Positions 56,124 to 64,000 of a stretch of 64,000 nt of DNA are shown in pieces. A program made the position numbers and the translations under genes. This DNA comes from Immersiella caudata (lineage: Eukaryota > Ascomycota > Sordariomycetes > Sordariales > Lasiosphaeriaceae). Under the pieces are notes generated by a model, which saw nothing but the letters and a program-made list of their open reading frames with translations, was not told the DNA's origin and ran no database searches. The stretch covers positions 4,030,001 to 4,094,000 of the forward strand of contig JAULSU010000004.1 of the NCBI GenBank assembly GCA_030512335.1. Reading direction: 5' to 3'. Positions within the stretch are counted from its first letter, which is position 1, and every line of letters starts with the position of its first letter.

Positions 56124-59100
56124 TCATTGCGCAACGATGGAAGGTGGTTGTTCTCCCTCAGGAATGCCGGGCTCTACGTAATTTCTCCACTCAGACACTC
56201 TATTCAATCCTCGCCCAGGCCCTCCTAGCCCGGCTAGTATCGACGGCCGTGGTAGCTCGTGTCCGTGGACCCGCGTGGCCTGTGGGGGACGCCTGCGAAC
56301 ATGTGGGGCATGTGGCGATCCGCCGCCCATATGGAAGGCGTTGGCCGCGGCCTCTTGTTGCTCGTAGAATCTCGTCAGCCCATTGCCTGACGGGATATGG
56401 CGTTCCGAGGACCTAGGTGCCCCTCTGTGGGGCGCTGGGGATGCATATACCTCCTCTTCCATCATGTGCCTCCGCATTATGGGTGTTGCCGCAGGTGGCG
56501 GCACCGGTGCCATCGGCATCGGAGGGCCCATAGTGTGCTGGGTGGGCGCATAGGAAGGCGGCGGTGGCGGTGGGGCCATCATCATCATGGGAGCCAGATG
56601 CCCAACCGGTCCGACGGGTGCAAGTGCGCCGCCCATCATAACAGGTGAGTTTTGTCTAGTCTCTGAGTTGAATCGCCCAGCGAGACGTCTCTCCATCGAG
56701 GTATCCCGTCGCTGGTCTGGACTGTGAGCTCGTCGTCGATCAGGGGTCTGAGCGCGGCTCCTGGCGGGGGTGTGAGACCGACGACGATCGGAAGACGGTG
56801 AACGGTGGGTTCCAGGTGGTGAAGGGGCTCGTCGGGTGCCGGCGTGGGATGGTGCATACCGCGATGGGGGAGCAGAGGGGGCACGGCGAGATGCAGGAGG
56901 GGATGGTGCTCGCCGTGAGGCTGGCGGGGACGGGGCTCGGCGCGTCTCCGGGGGCGATGGAGCGCGTGAGGGGACTCGCGAAGCAGCTCGCGAAGCAGCT
57001 CTGGACGGGAAGCGTGAGGGGTTACGGCGTGTTTCGACGGATGGACTTCGCTCCCTTTCAGGTGAAGCATAGATCGGCCGCGCTAGCGAGCGAGCACGCC
57101 AGATTTCCCTACCTTCTCTGTGGGGGGACTGAGCCCTCGAACGAGAACGCCATCTCCCGCGATCCGGGGACTGTGGACGGGAAGGCGCAGGCCAAGGCAT
57201 ACCGTCAGGCGACTGAGGTCGAGAGCGGGCATGCCATCGTTCCTGCTCGGGCGACATAGGCTCGGAGGGCGCGTGCCACGTCTCTGGGGAGGCATAGCGC
57301 CTACCTTGAGGATGGCCGTAGCCCATACCGGGGCTGGGTGCCTCAAACGCAGATTGCGGCGGGGGCGGGACCATGGGGTAGTGCATCTGGGATGGCGGTG
57401 GCACGATAACAGTTGCCGGTCGGCGGCGGTACTCATCGGCGGGTCGTCGCGACTGAGATGGGGCGTAGCGGGTAGGATCAATGCTTCGCGGGTCACTAGC
57501 ACGATGGGCCCTTTCCCTGCCGCGGCCATCATCCCGGCCGGGAGCATCGTATTCGGTGAATGCACGCGGCTTGGGGGCCGGCTTCTGCGCGTCCCGTCGC
57601 TTCTGTAGCCGGTGCAGCATCATCTCTTCTTCGTAGCTCGAGGGGCGAGGTCGGACGGAGCCTGTCAGGGGGGGAGGACCAGCATCAGACCTGAAATCCC
57701 GAGGCGACGAAGGAACTTCGAAACACCTCGGAGCGTCAAAGCCGCGGGGCCCGGCAAAGGGGTTTGGTCTCGGGTCCACCGCCACGTCCATGTAGTCGTC
57801 CGGCTCGTTATCCAGCGCATCGTTGAACCAAGGGCAATCACACGACTTCCACTTCGACCCGCAGGCCATACAAAACTCGCCCCCGCAGCGGCTGCTTGGG
57901 CACCAGTGGTTAATAAGGGCTGGGGCGGAAGCACGGCGGGCGGCACGCAAGGGTCCATACCAGGTCATGTGATTGCAGCCTTCCTTGAGCTCAACTACGG
58001 CATTGCATCGGTGGCAGCGCTGCCATCCCTCCTGGCGGGCCTGCTCGAGAAACCGGTCCGTCTCCACGTCGCGGGGGCAGGCTCGAGGGTAGTGCCATCG
58101 GCCATTGCAGGCGCAGCAGACCTTTGTCTTGCAGCGGCTGCACTTCCCGTGGTGGAAGCCGGCGTCCCTGCGGATGTTTTCGGGCCTAATCCACTCGCCG
58201 CAGTGTGGCGTTGGACAATAGAGGCGGTTCCGGGTTGAATACTCGGCAAACTTCCGGTTCCACCTCCGTTTGAAGTCGCCGTCGAAAAGCCTCTCGACGT
58301 GCTCGAGAGGGATGTGGTCAGCAGTGCAGCATCGCGGGGGCATATGCTGCGGGTCTGTAAGGGACAGCGTGAAGTTTCGCTTCAGGCATCGGTTGCACAT
58401 GTGGTGCCCGCACTTCAACTTCACCGTCTCGTGGGCGGCTTTATCGTCGTCCATACATACGACGCAAGACACACTACTCAGGCAGTCAGCATGATGCTTG
58501 GCTGCAAGGCGGGATACCGTGGCCACAAACGCTCGAGACGGCCCACCAGGCGCAGGTTGTGGGGGTGGGAACCCGAACACCTTATCATACGTAGAGCGCC
58601 TGGCGGATGAGCCGAAGCTGTGGGACGAGGCCATATGAGACCCGCCCACAGTATGGGCTCTCCTGAGTGACGGGGGAGGCTTAGGTGTGAAGACCTCTTC
58701 CTCATAATACATCCTTGAAGGCCTAACATGTCAGTTAGCGCGCCGGAACCAGGGGGAGATAGCCCACGGGGGCTGCATTGTGTAAGCCCTACCTCTTGGA
58801 TCCGAAAGGGACAGGCTCTTCGTCGATGATGACCTCTTCGGGATATTCGTCCCTTGGGCGTCGATATTGGTCCCGTTTGCTGGATGAATGATGGGACCGG
58901 TGCGATGGTTGTCGAGATTGTTGACGCGATGGCTGGCGCGAGGGCGACCGGCGCCGCCCATACGATGGAACATGTCTGTGTTTTCTATCATCGTCATCCG
59001 GCTCTTCGTAGATGACTTCTCGGTTTCTATTCAAGCGCTCGTGCATCACGCTGCGCGGTACAGGCGCCATCTCGACACCCTTGTGAGGCGGGTGGATAAC

Positions 59101-59723
59101 CTCTTCATCATCCGAGTCCATAGTCATCTCCGTTTCGTACTCGGACTCGGACACTGATGTTCTCGGTGACCGCCGTGACTCGGGTGTCGAGCGGTGGAGA
59201 CGGGCTGACTGCGGGCTGACATCACGGCGAGACCTGCTTCGGCGGCTCGCCGGCCCCGATCTCGGGGGCGGCTCTTCGTCGTCCTCTTCCTCGTACACGT
59301 AGGTCGGACGTCGATGGTGGTGGTGATCGGGCCTCCCCAGTCCGGGAGCGGGAGCGGTGGGCACACGCATGCTCATCGAGAGCACTCGAGCAGCGGCCAC
59401 GGGAAAGTCGTCGGAGTCAGGGTCGGCGAAGGTTTTCGTTGCCGTCACACAACCGTTTGTAGTGTTGACATTCGACGTTCGCCGTCCGACGTTTCGACGC
59501 GGGGTCTGGGGGGCCGCAGAGAGTGGGGTGAGTTGTTGTTGTTGACGCTGGGGAAACGGCGGATGCAGGACGCTTTGACACCTGGAGACTCTATATCTCC
59601 ATGACGTCCCCAGCGAGGCGGCGGAGTGGGTGCGTCGCTCGCTGCTCCAAGACCAATGGATTGCAACGAGGGCTTGCGATTTGGTGGTGCGCTTGCTGCG
59701 TCCAGAGCCCGGGTGGTGTCCAA
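56124..59723 (-). CDS. RBR-type (RING-IBR-RING) E3 ubiquitin ligase
   Basis: Coding blocks: 59445-59723 (start MDTTRALDA), 58793-59448, 57961-58713 and 56124-57891, with introns of 79 nt (58714-58792) and 69 nt (57892-57960). The first two blocks overlap in different frames at a GTGTG run near 59445-59450. Either a small error or frameshift of 2 nt lies there, or an upstream exon is missed. Domains: an acidic/Arg-Ser-rich N-terminus; RING1 (CVVCMDDD ... CGHHMCNRCL); IBR (YCPTPHCGEW ... CSRCKTKVCCACNGRWH); RING2 (CHRCNAVVELKEGCNHMTC-RCGGEFC). The Cys after HMT is the thioester-forming residue of RBR ligases, and its codon is completed across the 69-nt intron. The last 480 residues are disordered, with SR-like repeats such as RRAPSPPAS. 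RBR ligases pass ubiquitin through this Cys; targets are unknown. Confidence 0.85.
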
Positions 59724-62700
59724 ATGGTGCCCCGATTGTTGTCTCGGCCGCGGATTGGCCCCTTAGTCAGCCTCGAGACCCAGACGAGGAGGTTTGTCTG
59801 GTCTGTTTGCTCCGCTGTCGATGCAGCGACGATGCAGCGACGGGGGTTGAGAGACCGCCAGATGGTTAAGCGTGGTTGGCTCTGTCTGGTGTGGGTCGGC
59901 AAGTGGCTCAGTGATTGGGCGTAGCGGACGCCAGCGAAACCAGCGGGTATGCAGCGTGCTAGAACGGAGTGCCTTGGCTGGTCCTGCGGGAAAAACTCTG
60001 ACAAGCCCAATAAATACCTGAGCAGAATCTATCTCATACCTGAATTCTAGGATCCCCAAAGCTTGGTTCGGGCACCGAGCAAGATGAGCCTGAGATGGCA
60101 TTGAAACCAGATTCGAGGTCCTCAGCAGGCACGAGGGGATGAGAGGGGAGAAGGGGCAAGTGCAGGCGGTGTCTCTCGTTTGGTGCTGCCTGCCTCGACT
60201 GAATCAAAAGACTGCGCAAGCCCAAGTCGGGAATGATGGCTAGCTGGATGGGCTGATGCCTGCCCAAAAGCCTGACTGACTGACTGAAACTTTTTCAAAG
60301 CACCTCAATGGCCCGGATGACGCCCCTGGTTCCTCGTCCCACCCCGACAGCTGACAAGAGCGCTTTTCTCGCTCCTCCGGATTGATTTCCGCGGCCCAGC
60401 TGACAGAATCGCGCCCCTCCCAAGCAGACCAAAAGCCTGCCACCAGCCGACACCCGACCCTGGCTGTCGCGGCAGGTGACAACAGCGACTGTCAGTATCC
60501 GAACTCCAATCCACTCTGAAACCATTTGGTGGACCGACAACCGCACCCTCTGATACCTCACGTGACGGCCCGGCGATCTGGGCGAGCACAAAGTCCTCGC
60601 GTCACCTGTTTACTTATTAGCGGGCTTGCAGCATCGATTTCGTGACAAGAGGAGATGCCCCGCACTCCGTATGAGTGGAACCTGGGTGCGGGAGAAGGAA
60701 TTCGGCCCCACAACCGACGCGGGAGGCGGAACGCGCGGAACGGAAGCGGCAGCAACGGCAATGCATGGGGGATGATCTTCAGAGGGCGGTCCTTGCACTC
60801 GCGCGGCTGATGCCGGCGTTCGAGAACTTCCAAAGATCGGCGCTGTCTTGGTCGAAAGCAATCTCGATCCCACGATCCCCAGCGACACCCAAATCCCGAA
60901 AATCGGTGGCTCAATCGTCTCGATTGTGTTTGCACTGCACGTGCCCAGCTGTCGCCCCCCTTCGGCATGTTGTCGCATGTCGTGCCCCCGATATGCAGCC
61001 CTCTTCAACAGTGCGAGACAAAGCACGCACGCCGGCCACTTTGAACAACAACACGCGATGGCGCGCATGTCTCACTGATGCCAAGTATTGTTTTTAGAGG
61101 CCAAAAGCGTTCTGCATCAGCCGGCCAGGTCTGCAGGGAAAGGGGGCTGTTACCAGGAGCTCCGGGCCGGGGGAGTGGTCTGTGCAAGTCGGCCTTGGCA
61201 CGGCATCGGACCGACCCCACAGCACCGCTTTTCGGGGCCGGAGTAGTTTCGCTGCACCGGACGATTGTGACGGATCGGGAAGCAAGTACCAGCCCCAGGA
61301 ACAGGTGAGAAAAGTTCTAGGGTTGGCTAGTCGGAGCTGTGCGGCGGTAAGTATTTGTCAGTGGTTTCAGGCAGTGGAACCCCCCCTGGCCGTCGAGAGC
61401 CGACCCGTTGACGTGTGTCAAAGTTGAGCTCCCGTTCCTACCGAATACAACGGCAGATGGATTCAATGCAACGCCCGATGCTAAGCCGAGAGTTCCACAA
61501 GCGCTAATTACCTCTCACCCTTCCCACCAAATATCGCTAGAAGTATCAGCAAGCTTCGAAGTGGACTAGCGGTGTACTCAGTTTGCTATGCCGAAAACCG
61601 CTTCTACCCATCCACATGCACGCCGCAATGCGGGATTTGACGATGGCTGTCATGTAACGTGGAGGAGAACACGGAGCATGTCGGGAGTTGCGATCCGCCG
61701 GACCTGTGCAGCTGCAGGTTGTAAGGCCATTGGTGTCACCAAAAATACTGTGTCTATGGACGAACAGGTACCTCCAGTGTTTCACCACGCCATGCCAGGG
61801 CTATCAAAGACTTCAGGCACAGCGACCTATGCCTCGGCAAGCCGTATCCCAGCTACATCTGCCAAACACCTCCACTGGTTCCAGGAAAGTTTCCCTCTTG
61901 AAGAAACTAGTATAGGCCCGCTCGATCTTGCAGAGCTTGACGACAGAAATAGCATCGCCCTACGTTGCTACGGATCCATACCGAGGCATCAAGGCATCGA
62001 GAACGAAAGACTTCTTTATCAACTCCACAGTTTCCTCGTGGCATTTCATGTCAACTCGCAACCGAGCCCCGCCGCCAAGTCGTCTGTCCGCGCCGGTTCT
62101 TCCTCCATACCCCAGATACCAAGGAATAGCGTTTTGTGCCCTCTTCCCTGTCCTAGTGCTAGTAGGGGGGTAAGGGGGTGAGTGGATGGCTGCAAGACAT
62201 GGGGTCCGGGTATTCGCTTTCACATGAGAAGCACGACTCGGACTACAACAGCCTCTTGAATACCGCTGTAAGAAATACCGGAAGCGAAGACGACTCGTCC
62301 CGGCGGGAGCACCAATGCTACCCAGCGACCTGAAATTTGTCTCCGCCGAGCGAGCAGTTCTCATATATGGCATGCAATCGAATCAGGTACTCGCTCCCGC
62401 CGCTGCCGTAACTGGCTTCTCTTCAAGTTGCCAAGGCCGACTCCCATCGATCAGCACGACCCAAGCAGCATACTTTAATCTCTCTAGATATCCCTGATCC
62501 GGCGCCGTAGAATAAGCTTTGCTTACCAGCCGATTACACAGCCGCTCCCATCGTACGCGCCCGCCCACGTAGGTTTGACAGCTGTAACCGTGGAAGCGAA
62601 TAAATCACTCACTCACTCAAGCTAAACGGGCCCTCGATGTTTCCTGCTCCAGCCGCTGGGCAAATTTACCAGGCAATGCGCGCATCTCTGTGCTGCGTTG

Positions 62701-64000
62701 CCGGTAGTGGTAAATCCCCTGCAGATGTTTCGATTCATCCGAAGTTTGCTGTTTAGATCACTGGTACCAAGCGATCAAATCCATTCCACCAATGATAAAT
62801 CTGCATTGTCAAACATTCGGTTTTTAGTATCATCCATTGTCACCGACGAGGTCAGGAGGGCCTCGCAATCGAGATCGACATAATAGAACGCCCAGTCAAT
62901 ATACCGCCCGCCGCTATATAGGCTTCACAAACTGAAGATCGGGAGAGATAAATGCCTTGAATCAAACCCTAACCGCCCGGAAAAGAAATATCGACAAATA
63001 TGATACAATTGAATCGTGATAACGTCAACATCACCAGGAAAGCGAAAACATTCCCATTAGGTAGAACCCAATTTTTCCCAATCCCCCCAATCCCGCTTCA
63101 TGATATGCTCTTTCCACGTTCCCAGAGATAAACGTATTGATGATGATTCTTCCCCCCCCTATCATTTCTTCCCCAAGTCGCCATGGGATTGCTATCCCTA
63201 CCCATGGTCGATTAAAAACGTTGGTTGGTTTCGCTTCGCACGCATTGAGCCATGTATAATCCGTAATGATGTCCAATCCTTCCAGCCGGATAATCGCCCC
63301 TCATCCACTCTTCATCCAACCAGCATCGCCCTCTTTGGTGATGCGATTGATGATGAGCTGGAAGGAGGAAACAAATCGGGCCACACCAAGAATGCGCAGC
63401 GCCAGAGGGAACAGAGCTGAACCTGGTTCGTTTCGTTACGTCCGGCTCAGAAGGCTCCAAAAGGTTGAACGGAACGGGTGTTCCAGAGACGAAGGAGGGG
63501 GGTGTGGCTGACCAAGACCAAGAACCCCAACCACCGACGAGTGTGTGGTTGTCCAGAGGTGTGGAGGGGAAGAGGGGGAAAATCGGCCCGTCTCTCCGCA
63601 TCCATGGGGTGCACCGATGCACGCCACTTTCATCCCTCAGCCAAAAGCCAGCATCAGACACCACCTGTCACCCAAACCCGGGGTAATTGGCGATCCCCAG
63701 ATTTTTCGAAGCGTTTGGTTAGCGCGGCCATGCCCCCTCCCCAGTGCTCAGCAAGAAAAAAGCAATGCTGTGAAAGTGACTTTTTGGGGACTTTTGCCAG
63801 CCAGTGGGGTTGCGGCGCGGCGCGGCATCCGTTGCGACCCCAACTCCGACCCAAAAGCCGTTTTGGTAAGCCGTAAGGTCCAAGCCTCATTGCGAACGGA
63901 CCGGATCGCTTAGCATGCCGGCGCCACGAGGCATGTCGGAGACACTCTCGGCCTCTTCATGTCACTTCAGCATCGTGCTGTTCTTTTCCCCGATTCGAGG
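59724..64000. other. Gene-free end of the window
   Basis: 4.3 kb with no supported gene. It holds the promoter of the RBR ligase gene and a short (TGAC) repeat (60273-60287). Open frames up to 197 codons (for example 61588-62181, +) have no recognisable motif and no consistent splice partners. It may contain a long promoter or a gene too diverged to recognise. Confidence 0.45.

Noticed and set aside
60273..60287. TGAC tetranucleotide repeat
   Set aside because: Under four units; no sign of function beyond a simple repeat.
61588..62181. 197-codon + open frame near the right end
   Set aside because: No recognisable motif, no splice context and mixed composition; likely chance in GC-rich DNA.

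Overview
This window is nuclear DNA of a filamentous ascomycete (Pezizomycotina). The Sordariomycetes are the best guess. The evidence is short 50-160 bp GT-AG introns with CTAAC/CTGAC-type branch points, a Zn2Cys6 regulator, intron-bearing nuclear tRNA genes, fungal-only families (Svf1, Hal4-type kinase, Csf1, Hfl1) and a decayed inverted-repeat relic. No operons, phage, plasmid or CRISPR signals are present. Exon boundaries below were worked out by hand from splice signals and reading-frame continuity.

Layout, left to right. A ribokinase start (1-111, -) is cut by the window edge. A large C2H2 zinc-finger protein (996-4021, -) follows, then 3.8 kb without a gene. Next come a membrane-anchored GNAT acetyltransferase (7850-8668, +), an unusual histone H4 variant (9268-10310, -), the survival factor Svf1 (10906-12267, -) divergent from mitochondrial ribosomal protein L11 (12736-13272, +), and a Hal4/Sat4-type protein kinase (14665-17336, +). 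A regulator carrying both a Cys/His finger and a Zn2Cys6 cluster (18420-21033, -) diverges from a Rog1-like serine esterase (22583-26071, +). Their shared promoter holds a foldback relic, a telomere-like stretch and a TGGGT minisatellite. tRNA-Ala follows, then methylenetetrahydrofolate reductase (27882-29812, +), tRNA-Val, an RBM26/27-Rmn1-like RNA-binding protein (31473-33975, -), eEF2 (34626-37503, -), an Hfl1/TMEM184 membrane protein (38910-41014, -) divergent from the giant bridge-like lipid-transfer protein Csf1 (41508-51349, +), a CaCA-family cation/H+ exchanger (53268-55052, +) and an RBR-type E3 ubiquitin ligase (56124-59723, -). The last 4.3 kb hold nothing I can call.

Functionally the set is mostly core housekeeping: translation (eEF2, mitoribosomal L11, two tRNAs), one-carbon metabolism (MTHFR), RNA surveillance (Rmn1-like), vacuole, ion and lipid homeostasis (Hfl1, exchanger, Hal4-type kinase, Csf1, Rog1-like lipase, Svf1), plus regulators. 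Genes sit on both strands with independent promoters. The most interesting items are the H4 variant, with altered tails, two 16-nt microexons and one out-of-frame junction; the RBR ligase, whose catalytic cysteine codon is created by splicing of an in-frame intron; the dual zinc-binding regulator with a 15-nt microexon; and the decayed foldback element.
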